Shown: piece after piece, positions 43,127 to 53,402 of the stretch
How positions within the stretch are numbered: the stretch's first letter is position 1
How the letters are laid out: each line of letters begins with the position of its first letter
Source of the DNA: Paraconexibacter algicola
GTDB lineage: Bacteria > Actinomycetota > Thermoleophilia > Solirubrobacterales > Solirubrobacteraceae
NCBI RefSeq assembly: GCF_003044185.1
Contig: NZ_PYYB01000001.1
Location: 2,190,978 to 2,254,977 of the forward strand
Length of the DNA stretch: 64,000 bases
Direction of reading: 5' to 3'
Made by a program: the position numbers and the translations under genes
The notes under the pieces: generated by a model
The model's database searches: none
What the model was told of the DNA's origin: nothing
What the model saw: the letters and a program-made list of their open reading frames with translations, nothing else

Positions 43127-43765
43127 GTGCGCTCCCGTCTGCTGATCCTTCTCGTGCCGCTCGCCCTCGCCGCGCCGGGGACCGTCTCGCACGCCGAGCC
43201 GTCGGCGGACCCCGCGGTGCTCTGCGAGCAGTCCCACCCGGACGACACCTGCCAGGACGGCGGTGGTCGGCGCGTGCCGGGCGGCGGGGAGAAGGTCTCG
43301 CACGTCGGGTGGCCCGCGATCACCGGCGTGTTCTGGCAGGTGAAGTCGGCGTCCGGCCGGCGGTTCAGTGGCGGGCCGGCCAACGACGAGCTGCTCGGCC
43401 ACCACGGCGACGACCGCATCCAGGGCGGTGCCGGGCGCGACGTGCTCTGGGGCGACTGGGATCCGGAGGGCAACACGACCCGCCAGCGCGACTTGCTGGA
43501 CGGCGGCCCGGGTGACGACTGGCTGTACACCTCGCACGGGCACAACACGGTGCGTGGCGGCAGCGGCGCGGACCTGGTGTGGGCGTACTACGGGCGCGGC
43601 ACGATCGACTGCGGGCCGGGGTTCGACACGCTGCGGATCCGGCTGCAGCACGGCTATCGGGTGCGGAACTGCGAGCGGATCCGGAACTTCTGCGCGCACG
43701 GTTCGAAGCCGGGCAACGCCGGAGGGTGTTACAGGCCTGGCGAGAATCCGCGCAGAGAGCGGTGA
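43127..43765 (+). CDS. Secreted protein with RTX-type calcium-binding repeats
   Basis: 212 residues with a signal peptide (cleavage near SHAEP). The centre carries degenerate GGxGxDxL-type nonapeptides (HHGDDRIQGGAGRDVLWGD, LDGGPGDDWL, VRGGSGADLV) that fold as a calcium-binding beta-roll. The C-terminus has four Cys in a basic tail (CERIRNFC, GGCYRP). GTG 43127 is leaderless (GATGAT-N6-GTG). Role unknown; extracellular. Confidence 0.8.
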   Translation: MRSRLLILLVPLALAAPGTVSHAEPSADPAVLCEQSHPDDTCQDGGGRRVPGGGEKVSHVGWPAITGVFWQVKSASGRRFSGGPANDELLGHHGDDRIQGGAGRDVLWGDWDPEGNTTRQRDLLDGGPGDDWLYTSHGHNTVRGGSGADLVWAYYGRGTIDCGPGFDTLRIRLQHGYRVRNCERIRNFCAHGSKPGNAGGCYRPGENPRRER

Positions 43766-43817
43766 GATCTGCACGGGACGTGCCGGACGGTCGGGACCCG
43801 TCGCTACGGTCTGAGGG

Positions 43818-45968
43818 GTGCACGACGCGCTGACCCAGCTGGCCTCCGTCTTCGCCGATCCCGCCGCGCCGGGGGCGTCGGCGGCGCTCGACGGGATCCG
43901 GGGCCGCTGGAGCACGTTCACGAAGGCCGAGCGGGACGCGCTGACGCCGCTGGCGAAGCTCGCGGCGCAGCGGGTGAAGGACGCCAACGTCCCGGCGCTG
44001 TTCGCGCTGGAGGAGGAGCCGGCCCCGCCGCCCGCCCCGAGCGCGGCGGCTCCGGCCCCGGTCGCGGACGTCGAGCCGGCGGGGCCGACCGCGGCCGACG
44101 AGGACGACTACCTCGCCTACCTGGCCTCGATGGAGGAGGCGGGCCCCGCGGCGGGCGAGGGCGCGCCGGTGTTCGCGGCGGAGCCGTACGCGGCGCCCGT
44201 CCCGGCCGGTCCGGCGCCCGACCGCACCTCGCTGGCGGACGTCGATCCGGACTCGCTGCTCGGGCTGCTGGGCCTGTCGCAGTTCCGTCCCGGGCAGCGG
44301 GAGGCGGTGCTGGCTGCGCTGCAGGGGCGCGACGCGCTCGTGGTGATGCCGACCGGCGGCGGCAAGTCGCTCTGCTACCAGCTGCCGGCGCTCGCCGGTC
44401 CGGACCTGACCGTGGTGGTGTCGCCGCTGATCGCGCTGATGCGCGACCAGTGCGCGCGGCTGACCGACCTCGGTCACCCGGCGGTGATGCTCGCCTCCGG
44501 CGGCGACGGCTCCGCCAACCGCGCGGCGCTCGACGGCATCCGCGACGGCAGCGCGAAGGTCGTCTTCGCCGCGCCGGAGCGGTTCGCCTCGGGCGCGTTC
44601 CGGGCCGCGCTGCGCACGCGCGCGATCGCCCTGTTCGTCGTCGACGAGGCGCACTGCGTCAGCGAGTGGGGCCACGACTTCCGTCCCGACTACCTGCGCC
44701 TCGCCGGGGTGATCGCCGAGCTCGGTCACCCGCCGGTGATGGCGTGCACGGCGACCGCGACGCCGAAGGTCGCCGACGAGATCGCGGTGCGCCTGGCGCT
44801 GCGCGACCCGGAGCGCGTGCGGTCCGGCTTCGACCGGCCGAACCTGTCGTTCGACGTGCTGCCGTTCGACGGCGAGGGCAGCGTCGCGCGCAAGCGGGCG
44901 ACGCTCGTCGCGGGCGTGTCGATGGAGGAGAACCGGCCGGCGGTCGTGTACTGCGGCACGCGCAAGAGCACGGAGGAGATCGCGGACCTGCTCGCGTCGA
45001 GCGCGCTGCGGGTCGCCGCGTACCACGCGGGGATGAACGCCGACACGCGCGCCGCCGCGCAGGACGCGTTCATGCGCGGCGAGGTCGACGTGGTCGTCGC
45101 GACGAACGCGTTCGGCATGGGCGTCGACAAGGCCGACGTGCGCAGCGTCTGGCACTGGGCGCTGCCGTCCTCGCTGGAGGCCTACTACCAGGAGGCGGGC
45201 CGTGGCGGCCGTGACGGGCAGCTGGCCCGCGCGGTGCTGCTGGCGTCGCGGTCGGACCTGGGGCGGCTCGTGCGGTTCATCAACGAGGCCGAGGTGAAGG
45301 TCGCGCAGGTCGGTGCGCTGGTCGGCCGCCTGCGGGCGCAGGCCGGGCCGGACGGCGTCGTCGAGGAGGACGCGCGCGCCGACCGCGACCGGGTGGCGCT
45401 CGCGGTCGCCGAGCGCGCGGGCGCGCTGCGCCTGTCCCCGGGCGCGGGCGGGCGGCTGCGGGTGGAGCTGCTCTCCGGCGAGCTCGACCATCGCGAGGTC
45501 GCGCAGCTGTGCCGGGCGGCGACGAACCGCCGCTGGGAGGCGTACCGCTCGATCGAGGCGTACGCCAACGGCGGGGACGGCGCGTGCCGCCGCCGCCAGC
45601 TGCTGGACCACTTCGGCGACCCGGAGGAGGGCGCGCCGGTCGGCCGCTGCTGCGACGTGCACGACCCGGTGGACTGGCTGCCGGAGATCCGGGTGAGCGC
45701 GTCGCGGTCGCGCTCCCGCTCCGGGGGCGGCGCGACCGCGGCCGACGACGGTCCGCCGGTGGCGGATCGCGACCTCGAGCCGCTGAAGGCGTGGCGCCGG
45801 TCGCGCGCGAACGGCAAGCCCGCCTACACGGTGGCCAACGACGCGACGCTGCGCGAGATCGTGCGCAGGCGGCCGAGCACCGAGCACGAGCTGCTGGCGA
45901 TCAAGGGCATCGGGCCGAGCTTCGTCGAGAAGCACGCGGACTCGCTGCTCGAGCTGCTGCACGGCTGA
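43818..45968 (+). CDS. recQ: ATP-dependent DNA helicase RecQ with HRDC domain
   Basis: 716 residues. A ~140-residue acidic Ala/Pro-rich N-terminal extension is not part of the usual enzyme. The SF2 helicase core follows: LSQFRPGQREAV, Walker A PTGGGKSLCYQL, VVDEAHCVSEWGHDFRPDY, AFGMGVDKADVR and QEAGRGGRDG. A short zinc-binding region (CRRRQLLDHFG..CCDVHDP) and a C-terminal HRDC domain complete it. GTG 43818 is leaderless (TACGGT-N7-GTG). Confidence 0.92.
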   Translation: MHDALTQLASVFADPAAPGASAALDGIRGRWSTFTKAERDALTPLAKLAAQRVKDANVPALFALEEEPAPPPAPSAAAPAPVADVEPAGPTAADEDDYLAYLASMEEAGPAAGEGAPVFAAEPYAAPVPAGPAPDRTSLADVDPDSLLGLLGLSQFRPGQREAVLAALQGRDALVVMPTGGGKSLCYQLPALAGPDLTVVVSPLIALMRDQCARLTDLGHPAVMLASGGDGSANRAALDGIRDGSAKVVFAAPERFASGAFRAALRTRAIALFVVDEAHCVSEWGHDFRPDYLRLAGVIAELGHPPVMACTATATPKVADEIAVRLALRDPERVRSGFDRPNLSFDVLPFDGEGSVARKRATLVAGVSMEENRPAVVYCGTRKSTEEIADLLASSALRVAAYHAGMNADTRAAAQDAFMRGEVDVVVATNAFGMGVDKADVRSVWHWALPSSLEAYYQEAGRGGRDGQLARAVLLASRSDLGRLVRFINEAEVKVAQVGALVGRLRAQAGPDGVVEEDARADRDRVALAVAERAGALRLSPGAGGRLRVELLSGELDHREVAQLCRAATNRRWEAYRSIEAYANGGDGACRRRQLLDHFGDPEEGAPVGRCCDVHDPVDWLPEIRVSASRSRSRSGGGATAADDGPPVADRDLEPLKAWRRSRANGKPAYTVANDATLREIVRRRPSTEHELLAIKGIGPSFVEKHADSLLELLHG

Positions 45969-45993
45969 CCGGGGGCCGCGCGCCCGCGGCGCG

Positions 45994-46938
45994 TCAGTCG
46001 TACTGCGCCAGCGCGTAGCGGCGGCGGAGGTCCAGCAGCTTGTCCGCGTACGCGGGGTCGGTCGCGTAGCGGCGCGCGATCTCGCGCAGGAACCGGACGG
46101 GGTCGTCGGTGTGCTGGAACGCCGCGGCGTAGGCGGGGTTCGTCGCGAGCCGGCGGCCGTGGTCGAGCACGGAGGCCTCGAGCGTCGGGTAGGCGCGGAA
46201 GGCGGCGATCTCGGTGGCGCTGCGTCCGGCGCGGACCTCCCAGGTCTTCTTGAAGACGCAGCCGCCGGCGAGGTCCTCCCAGCGCCACGTGCTCGCCGCG
46301 ACGTTCTGGGCCTTCATCCCGAAGAAGTTGTTGGCCAGCGCTGCGACCTTGCCGCCGCCGGTCTCCAGCACGGCCTGGGCGAGCGTCACCGACGGCGGCA
46401 CGCCGTACGTGTCGCGCGAGGCCTGGGCGGCGGGGGCGACGGCGGTGACGAACTGGCGCGCGTCGGCGAACGGCGGGATCAGCGCGAAGGGGGAGACGGA
46501 CCCGCAGCGTCCCTGCCCGGCGACGGCCGGGTCGGGTCCGGCGGCGCCGATGCCACAGTACGGGGCGACGAGCGCGCTCGTGCGGGTGGCGAGGTAGCCG
46601 TCGGAGACGTAGCCGCGCCGGCCGGTCGCGGTGCGCACGCGCGCCCACACGCGGGTGGCGCCGGCGGCGGTGGTGGCGAGCGGCCCGTTGCGCTGGCACT
46701 CGACCGTCACGCGCGTGCCGCGCGCGAGGCGGGCGAGAAGCCGGCCGGCGGGGGCGGCGCGCAGCGCGAGCGACGGCGCGGTCGTCGTCGTGGCCGGTCC
46801 GGGAGTGAGCGGCGCGGGGGCGCTCGCCTGCCGTGGTGCGACGGCCCCGCCGGTGGTGGCGGCGGCGGGCGCGGCGAGGACCAGGACCGCCAGGGCGGCC
46901 GGGAGGACGGCGGCAGGACGCAGCATGCGACGCGACAT
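45994..46938 (-). CDS. Secreted glucosaminidase (FlgJ/Mannosyl-glycoprotein GlcNAcase fold) with SH3-like domain
   Basis: 314 residues. Signal peptide (LAVLVLAAPAAA), a bacterial SH3-like domain at about 50-125 (LALRAAPAGRLLARLARGTR, GYVSDGYLA), then a glucosaminidase/peptidoglycan hydrolase domain: PSVTLAQAVLETGGG has the catalytic Glu, with NNFFGMKA and YPTLEASVLDHGRRL downstream. Likely cleaves peptidoglycan glycan chains outside the membrane. Confidence 0.85.
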   Translation of the reverse strand: MSRRMLRPAAVLPAALAVLVLAAPAAATTGGAVAPRQASAPAPLTPGPATTTTAPSLALRAAPAGRLLARLARGTRVTVECQRNGPLATTAAGATRVWARVRTATGRRGYVSDGYLATRTSALVAPYCGIGAAGPDPAVAGQGRCGSVSPFALIPPFADARQFVTAVAPAAQASRDTYGVPPSVTLAQAVLETGGGKVAALANNFFGMKAQNVAASTWRWEDLAGGCVFKKTWEVRAGRSATEIAAFRAYPTLEASVLDHGRRLATNPAYAAAFQHTDDPVRFLREIARRYATDPAYADKLLDLRRRYALAQYD

Positions 46939-47106
46939 GGTGCCGGGCGGACCCGGCCGCGCGCGCAGGTTGCCGTGCAGCGCCGAGTGCGTGGGAGCGC
47001 ACCATTGCGGTGAGCTGCCGCGCAGAGGACCGCCCGCGCCCGTCCCTGCATGAGGCCACGGTGAGATCTGCGCCTACGGTCGCGAGCACGGGGGTAGGAG
47101 GCGCCC

Positions 47107-48171
47107 ATGACCCGGACGCGAACCCTCGCCGCGACCTGCGCGGCCCTCCTGCTCCCGCTGCTGGCGTCCGCGCCCTCCGAGGCGAAGAACGTCACGAAGC
47201 TTGAGCCGTGGAAGGCGTCCAACCGCTACCTCGCGAAGGCGGACATCGACGGTCGCTCGCAGCCGAAGCTCGAGCCGCGCGCGAAGACGAACCACGTCCG
47301 CAAGGGGCAGTGGGTGAAGATCAGCTGCCAGACGACCGGCCAGTCGGCGTTCGGGTCGACGGTGTGGTCGAAGGTCGGCCGCTACTACGTGCCCGACCAG
47401 CTGCTGAAGACCTACACCGACGGGCGCCTGCGCGGCGCCCCGTCCTGCGGCCGTTCGGCGCCGTCGGCGCCCGCCCAGGGACGCTGCACGGCGGTGACGC
47501 TGTACGGGGTGCGCGGCTCCGGCGAGCCGATCGCCGGGCCCTACGGCATGTCCACCACCGTCGGGCGGACGGTGGAGCGCGCGGTCGCCGAGATCCGTCG
47601 CAAGGGCCGCTCGGTCCGCGCCCTGAACGTCCCCTACGAGGCGGCGTCGGTCGAGACGATCATCTCCGACCCGTCGCGCTTCCAGCGCTCGATGGAGTTC
47701 GGGAAGATCCTGCTGAACGCGATGATCTCCAAGCGGGTGAAGCAGTGCCCGCGCACGCGCATCGGCGTCGTCGGCTACTCGCAGGGCGCCGGGGTCGCGA
47801 GCGAGACGCTGCGCGGCCTGTCGGTCCCGGCGCTGCGGCGCGTCCGGGCGGTGACGCTGTTCGCCGACACCTACTCGGCCGGCCGCTCGGAGTACACGGT
47901 GACGCCGAACCCGTTCCGTCCCAGCGACACCGACGCGGACCGCAGCGGCAGCGGCATCCTCGGCGACCGGCGGCTGCCGCGGCAGATCCCCTACAAGTGG
48001 GACGTCTGCTTCGTCGAGGACCTCGTCTGCGACGGCCGCAGGTCATCCCTCGGACTGCTGGCCCAGGCGTCGGTGGCGAGCGTGCACACGCGCTACAAGG
48101 ACTTCGTGATCGCGGGCTTCACGCTGCCGCAGCTGCAGGGCCTGCTGATGGGCCGCACGATCCTGCGCTGA
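47107..48171 (+). CDS. Secreted cutinase-family serine esterase
   Basis: 354 residues. Signal peptide at residues 1-26, an SH3-like N-terminal region to about 115, then a cutinase fold: GVRGSGEP (oxyanion loop), GYSQGAGVA (nucleophile Ser), followed by Asp/His candidates near CFVEDLVCD and SVHTRY. Cutinase-family enzymes of actinobacteria hydrolyse lipid or cutin esters. GTAGGAGG just upstream gives the ribosome-binding site. Confidence 0.83.
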   Translation: MTRTRTLAATCAALLLPLLASAPSEAKNVTKLEPWKASNRYLAKADIDGRSQPKLEPRAKTNHVRKGQWVKISCQTTGQSAFGSTVWSKVGRYYVPDQLLKTYTDGRLRGAPSCGRSAPSAPAQGRCTAVTLYGVRGSGEPIAGPYGMSTTVGRTVERAVAEIRRKGRSVRALNVPYEAASVETIISDPSRFQRSMEFGKILLNAMISKRVKQCPRTRIGVVGYSQGAGVASETLRGLSVPALRRVRAVTLFADTYSAGRSEYTVTPNPFRPSDTDADRSGSGILGDRRLPRQIPYKWDVCFVEDLVCDGRRSSLGLLAQASVASVHTRYKDFVIAGFTLPQLQGLLMGRTILR

Positions 48172-48197
48172 GGAGCGCCTGGGGCCCGCGGGTCCCG

Positions 48198-50060
48198 TCA
48201 GTCCCAGAGCCGCTCGCGCAGCGCGCTGGCGCGCGCGGCCGGGCGGCTCACCGCGCCGCGCACGGCCTCCTCGGTGCCGACGACGACGAGCTGCTGCGAG
48301 GCGCGCGTGACGCCGGTGTAGAGCAGCTCGCGCGTGAGGATCGGCGAGTCGGTGCCGGGGAGCAGCACGGCCGCGGTGTCGAACTGCGAGCCCTGCGCCT
48401 TGTGGATCGTCATCGCGTACACGGTGTCGATCGCGCTCAGGCGCGTCGGGCTGAACTCGAGCGCCTCGCCGCGGCGCTCGAACGCGGCGGTGACGCGGTC
48501 CTGTGCCCCGGCGATCACGACGCCGGTGTCCCCGTTGTAGAGCCGCAGCGAGTGGTCGTTCTCGGTGACGAGCAGCGGCCGGCCGACGTACCACTCCCCG
48601 GCGCGCGGGTCGAACCCGTCGAGCGCGTCGGTCAGCCAGCGCTCGATGGTCCACATCCACGGCGTCGCGCCGTACGGACCGCGGCGGTGCGCGGTCAGGA
48701 CGCGGAAGGAGCCGAGGGCGGCCAGCGCCGCGCGCGGGTCGCCGGCGCGGGCGGCGTCGAGGACGGCGCGCCCGGCGGCGACGGCGGCGTCGCGCACGGG
48801 CGCGAGCAGCGGGTCCGGGTCCGGGCCGGCCTGCGCGTCGAGCGGGATCCAGCGGACGCTGGGGTCGGCGGGCTCGGCGAGCCGGGCGAGCACGGCGTCG
48901 GGGTCGCCGCTGCGGATCGCGGCGGCGAGGTCGGCGATCGCGCCGCCGAACCGGTGGGTGGTGTCGAGCACGACGACCGCGTCGCGCAGCGCCCCGTCGA
49001 CCGGTGGTGCGCCGGGATCCTCGGCGGCGGGCCCGACGACGTCGCCCAGGACGGCGCCAGCCTCCACGGAGGTGAGCTGGTCGGGGTCGCCGACGAGGAT
49101 CAGCCGGGCGTCGGGACGGACCGCCTCGACGAGTCGGCCCATGAGCGAGAGCGAGACCATCGAGGTCTCGTCGACGATCACGACGTCGTGCGGGAGCCGG
49201 TTGCCGCGGTGGTGGCGGAAGCGGCTGTGGCTGTCGGGCCGCCAGCCGAGCAGGCGGTGCAGCGTCGTCGCGCAGGTGGCGAGGAGCGCGTCGCGGGCCT
49301 CGGTGTCCAGGTCGGGGGCCTGCTCGTGCAGCGACTCCTCCAGCCGCGCGGCGGCCTTGCCGGTGGGCGCGGCGAGCGCGATCAGGGGCGGTCGCCCGTC
49401 GGCGGCCTGCTCGTGCAGGAGCGCGACGATCCGCGCGACCGTGGTGGTCTTGCCGGTCCCCGGGCCGCCCGCCACGACGGTGAAGCGCCGGTGCACGGCG
49501 GTGCGCGCGGCGCGCACCTGGGCGCTGTCGGCGGGCTCGTCGGGCCAGCGCAGCCGGTCGAGCCCGTCGTCCAGCAGCGCCGCGTTGACGAGCTCCGGCT
49601 CGCGGGCGGCGAAGCCGCGCAGGTCGGCGGCGATCCGCTGCTCCTCGCGCCAGTAGCGGTCGAGGTACAGGTGCGTGCCGACGAGCCGCAGGGGCAGTCG
49701 CTCGCCCGCGTCCTCCCCGACGGCGACGAGGGCCGGGCAGGCGCCGAGCGCGTCGAGCCACGCCGGCACGGCGGGCCACGGCAGCGCGGACAGGTCGACG
49801 GCCTCCTCGCCCTCGGTGGTCGCGCGCCGGGCGATGGTGGCGAGGTCGACGAAGACGTGCCCGAGTCGGGGGGCGCGGACGGCGAGCGCGACGGCGAGCA
49901 GCACGTCGGGGTCGTCGGCGGCCGCGAGCGCGGCGAGGCGGCGGGCGACGTGCACGTCGGCGGCGGCGAGCACGCCCGCCTCGTTGAACGCGCGCAGCGG
50001 CCCGTCGGGGGCGGCGTGCGCGACGCGGGCGTCGAAGGGGTCCTGCGCGAACGCGGTCAC
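48198..50060 (-). CDS. recD: Exodeoxyribonuclease V subunit alpha (RecD helicase)
   Basis: 620 residues, SF1B helicase. Walker A AGGPGTGKTTTVA, VIVDETSMVSLSLMG (Walker B), VGDPDQLTSVEAG and the late TIHKAQGSQFD and TGVTRAS motifs. The GTG start overlaps the recB stop (GTGA, 50057-50060). The 5'-3' motor of RecBCD for double-strand break repair and degradation of linear foreign DNA. Confidence 0.93.
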   Translation of the reverse strand: MTAFAQDPFDARVAHAAPDGPLRAFNEAGVLAAADVHVARRLAALAAADDPDVLLAVALAVRAPRLGHVFVDLATIARRATTEGEEAVDLSALPWPAVPAWLDALGACPALVAVGEDAGERLPLRLVGTHLYLDRYWREEQRIAADLRGFAAREPELVNAALLDDGLDRLRWPDEPADSAQVRAARTAVHRRFTVVAGGPGTGKTTTVARIVALLHEQAADGRPPLIALAAPTGKAAARLEESLHEQAPDLDTEARDALLATCATTLHRLLGWRPDSHSRFRHHRGNRLPHDVVIVDETSMVSLSLMGRLVEAVRPDARLILVGDPDQLTSVEAGAVLGDVVGPAAEDPGAPPVDGALRDAVVVLDTTHRFGGAIADLAAAIRSGDPDAVLARLAEPADPSVRWIPLDAQAGPDPDPLLAPVRDAAVAAGRAVLDAARAGDPRAALAALGSFRVLTAHRRGPYGATPWMWTIERWLTDALDGFDPRAGEWYVGRPLLVTENDHSLRLYNGDTGVVIAGAQDRVTAAFERRGEALEFSPTRLSAIDTVYAMTIHKAQGSQFDTAAVLLPGTDSPILTRELLYTGVTRASQQLVVVGTEEAVRGAVSRPAARASALRERLWD

Positions 50061-53000
50061 GACGAGGCCCCGCGATCGAGCACGTCGCTGAGCGCGACGA
50101 CGAGGTCGCCGGGCGGATGCCAGGAGAAGACGCCGGCGCCGGGCTCCCCGGTCATGCCGCGCAGGAACAGGTAGTGGACGCCCGCGAGGTCGGTCGCCGG
50201 GTCGTGGTCGGGCACGCGCCAGCGCAGGTAGCGGTGCAGCGCGACGGTGTAGAGCAGGCCCTGCAGCGCGTAGTGCGACGCGTACATCTCCTCGCGCAGC
50301 GCGTCGGCGTCGAACGCGGCGAGCCGGTTGGTCTTGTAGTCGGCGATCCCGTAGCGGGGCCGCGGCCCGGGCAGCCGGAAGACGAGGTCGATCGAGCCGG
50401 TCAGGTACCCGCGCAGCGCGGCGCGCAGGTCCGGGTCGGCCAGCCGCTCCGCGTAGGCGCGCAGCGGGTCGTCGGCGGGGAGGTGCTCGCGCAGCACGCG
50501 GCCGATCGCCCCGGGGGTGAGGACGCCCGTGGGCGTGGCGCCGCCGACGAGCGGCATCTCGAACTCGAGCTCGTCGAGGCGGTCGTGGCGCGCGATCGCG
50601 GTGAGCGTGACGCCGTCGAACGGGGTGCGCAGGGCGGTGGCCAGCCCGTCGACGAACACGTCCGGCGGGCCGACGTCGACCGCGCGGCGCGCCTGCGCCT
50701 CGGCGAGCCGGGCGCGCAGCTCGTCGGGCAGCGGGTCGGCGGTGAAGTCGGTGCGCTCGAGCAGGTCGTGGACGAGCGTGCCGACGTGCACGCCACCGGG
50801 CATGTCGGCGAGCGGGACCGCGGGCACGGCGGGCAGGTCGAGGGTCTCGGCGGGCTCGTCGGTGAGCAGCGCGCCGTCGGCCTCGGGCTCGCTGGCTGCC
50901 GCGGCCGGGCCGCCGGCACCCGCGTCCCCGTGGGAGGTCGCGGCGGTGATGTTCGAGTAGGACGTGCGCCGCCAGGTGCGGTCGATGCCGCGCGCGAAGC
51001 GGGCGGCGGCGAGCTCCCCGTGCTCGACGGTCTCCGCGCCCCAGCGGGCGGGCGCACTGACCGTCGAGGTCTCGACCGACACGCAGCCGGGGCAGCCCGC
51101 CGCGAGGTCGGCGAGGCGTTGCAGCACGTCCTCGTCGGACGGCACGCCCTGCCCGGCGGGCGCGATCGCGCCGCCCGGGTCGCGCGAGAACAGCAGCCGC
51201 GAGAGCGGTGCGTCCTGGGAGGCCCACGAGCCCGCCCACCAGACGACCGCCTGGTGCTGGGCGCGGGTGAGCGCCACGTACGCGAGCCGCAGGTCCTCGC
51301 CGCGCGTCTCGCGCTCGTGCTGGCGGCGGTGCGCCGCGTAGGAGCTGCCGTCCAGGCCGACGTCGATCGTGCGCCGGTCCTGGTTGTCGGGGTCGTGGAA
51401 GAAGACCGGTTCGGCCTCGCGGCTGATCCACGAGGGCTCCCACAGGTCGGGGTAGAAGACGATCGGGAACTCGAGGCCCTTGGAGCGGTGGATCGTGAGG
51501 ACCTGCACGGCGGCGGCGTCGGACTCCAGCCGCCGGGAGCGCTCCTCGTCGGCGTCGCGGGCGGCCTCGGCGATGCGCTTGCGCAGCCACGCGGTGAGCG
51601 CGGCGATGCCGAGGTGCTCGTCGGTGGAGGCCCGGTGCAGCAGCTGGCCGACGTGGCGCAGGTCGGTGAGCGCCCGTTCGCCGTCGGTGACGGCGAGCAT
51701 CCGCTCGGGGAGCCGCTCCTGCGTGGTGATCGTCTCCACGAGCGACGCGACGCCGCGCTCGCGCAGCACGTGCGCCCACGCGTGCATGCGGCGGTGGACG
51801 GTCTCCCAGTCCTCGTCGGTGGCGGCGGCGATGCGGTCGGCGGGCCAGCCGAGGAAGACGGTGAGCGCGACCGCGCGGGCGCGGGGGCTGGAGGAGGGAC
51901 GCTCGAGCGCCTCGAGCAGCCGCAGCCAGTCGCGGGAGGCGTCGGCGTCGAACACGCTCCCGGCCCCGGCGAGCACGGCGGGCACGCCGCGCGCGTCGAG
52001 CTGGGCGCGGATGGCGGCGGCGTCGCGGTTGCGGCGCACGAGCACGGCGAGGTCGCCGGGGCGCACGGTGCGCGTGCCGGTGGGGCTGCCGTCGGGCGCG
52101 CGGGTCTCGATCTCCGCGCCGCTCTCGAGCAGCGCGACGACCTGGCCGGCGACGTCGTGGGCGATGTGCGCGCGGGTGCCCGCGACGCTCGCGAAGCCCT
52201 TGGGGGTGAGCGGCACGACGCCGCTGCGGCGGTCGACGACGCGCAGCCGCAGCGCCTCCCCGACCGGGGCGCCGCGCAGCCGCGAGCCGCGGTTGGCCTC
52301 GACCGCCTCGACGTCGCGGTAGACGATGTCGGGGTGGCCGAGCTGGGAGCCCTGGAACAGCTGGTCGTAGGCGGAGATCAGCTGCTGGTCGGAGCGGTAG
52401 TTCGTGCCGAGCGTCTGCCGGTTCGTCGCGGTGCGCGCGGCGTTGAGGTACGCGTAGACGTCGGCGCCGCGGAACGCGTAGATCGCCTGCTTGGGGTCGC
52501 CGATGAGGACGAGGGTGCCGTCCTCGTGGTCGAACGCCCGGTGCATGATCGACCACTGCACGGGGTCGGTGTCCTGGAACTCGTCGACGAGCACGACCTT
52601 GTAGCGGTCGCGCAGCCGCTGGGCGACGGTCTCGCCGCTGTCGGGGTCGCGCAGCGTCGCGTCCAGGCGGGTGAGGAGGTCGTCGTAGGTCATGACCGAG
52701 CCCAGCCGCTTGCGGCGCTCGAGCTCCTGGCGGGCGGCCTGCGCGAGCCGCACGCGCATGGCGGCGTACGTGTCGGGTCGGGCGTTGCGGGGCTCGAGCG
52801 CGTCGGCGGGGTTGGCGATCGCCGCGGTGGTGATCGCGCGGGCCTCCTGCGGGCCGAGCGCGCGGTTGGGGTCCCAGTGGAAGCGGCGCACGTAGAGGTC
52901 GTCGACGACCTCGTCGATCAGGTCGCCGACGTCCTCGACGAACGTCGTGTCGGGCGCGACGTCCCCGGTGAAGCCGAGGCTGCCGAGGGCCTCGAGGCAG

Positions 53001-53395
53001 AACCCGTGCGTGGTGGTGATCGTCGCCGCGTCGAAGTCCGCGACCGCGGTGCGGAGCCGGTCGCGGGTCGTGGCGATCTGCTCCTTCGTCGCCCCGATGA
53101 TCAGCAGCATCGCGATGTCGTCGTCCTGCGGCGGCTCGGTGCCGTGGGTGAGGTGCTCGTCGAGGATCCGCTCGGCGGAGACGAGCCGGTCGCGGACACG
53201 CTCGCGCAGCTCCCCGGTGGCCATGCGCGTGAACGTGACGATCAGCAGGTCCTCGAGCGGGTGCCCGGCGGCGACGTACCGGACGGCGAGCGCGGCGATC
53301 GTGAACGTCTTCCCGGTGCCGGCGCTGGCCTCGAGGATCGCGACGCCGCGCGGCAGCGGGCCGGTGAGGTTGAACGGGGTGGGCTCCTGGGTCAC
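50057..53395 (-). CDS. recB: Exodeoxyribonuclease V subunit beta (RecB helicase-nuclease)
   Basis: 1112 residues. UvrD-like helicase core with Walker A EASAGTGKTFTIA, VDEFQDTDPVQW and VLTIHRSKGLEFP, then a C-terminal RecB nuclease with GIADYKTNRL (catalytic Asp/Lys) after a DLVF segment. The GTG at 53395 lies 7 bases after the vapC stop, so in the present layout recB is transcribed with or through the toxin gene. Confidence 0.93.
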   Translation of the reverse strand: MTQEPTPFNLTGPLPRGVAILEASAGTGKTFTIAALAVRYVAAGHPLEDLLIVTFTRMATGELRERVRDRLVSAERILDEHLTHGTEPPQDDDIAMLLIIGATKEQIATTRDRLRTAVADFDAATITTTHGFCLEALGSLGFTGDVAPDTTFVEDVGDLIDEVVDDLYVRRFHWDPNRALGPQEARAITTAAIANPADALEPRNARPDTYAAMRVRLAQAARQELERRKRLGSVMTYDDLLTRLDATLRDPDSGETVAQRLRDRYKVVLVDEFQDTDPVQWSIMHRAFDHEDGTLVLIGDPKQAIYAFRGADVYAYLNAARTATNRQTLGTNYRSDQQLISAYDQLFQGSQLGHPDIVYRDVEAVEANRGSRLRGAPVGEALRLRVVDRRSGVVPLTPKGFASVAGTRAHIAHDVAGQVVALLESGAEIETRAPDGSPTGTRTVRPGDLAVLVRRNRDAAAIRAQLDARGVPAVLAGAGSVFDADASRDWLRLLEALERPSSSPRARAVALTVFLGWPADRIAAATDEDWETVHRRMHAWAHVLRERGVASLVETITTQERLPERMLAVTDGERALTDLRHVGQLLHRASTDEHLGIAALTAWLRKRIAEAARDADEERSRRLESDAAAVQVLTIHRSKGLEFPIVFYPDLWEPSWISREAEPVFFHDPDNQDRRTIDVGLDGSSYAAHRRQHERETRGEDLRLAYVALTRAQHQAVVWWAGSWASQDAPLSRLLFSRDPGGAIAPAGQGVPSDEDVLQRLADLAAGCPGCVSVETSTVSAPARWGAETVEHGELAAARFARGIDRTWRRTSYSNITAATSHGDAGAGGPAAAASEPEADGALLTDEPAETLDLPAVPAVPLADMPGGVHVGTLVHDLLERTDFTADPLPDELRARLAEAQARRAVDVGPPDVFVDGLATALRTPFDGVTLTAIARHDRLDELEFEMPLVGGATPTGVLTPGAIGRVLREHLPADDPLRAYAERLADPDLRAALRGYLTGSIDLVFRLPGPRPRYGIADYKTNRLAAFDADALREEMYASHYALQGLLYTVALHRYLRWRVPDHDPATDLAGVHYLFLRGMTGEPGAGVFSWHPPGDLVVALSDVLDRGASS

Positions 53396-53402
53396 TGCGT
53401 CC

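Noticed and set aside
47208-50174. A 988-codon plus-strand frame across the cutinase and recD genes
   Set aside because: Out of frame with one real gene and antisense to the other; repetitive Arg/Ala/Gly composition and no motif.
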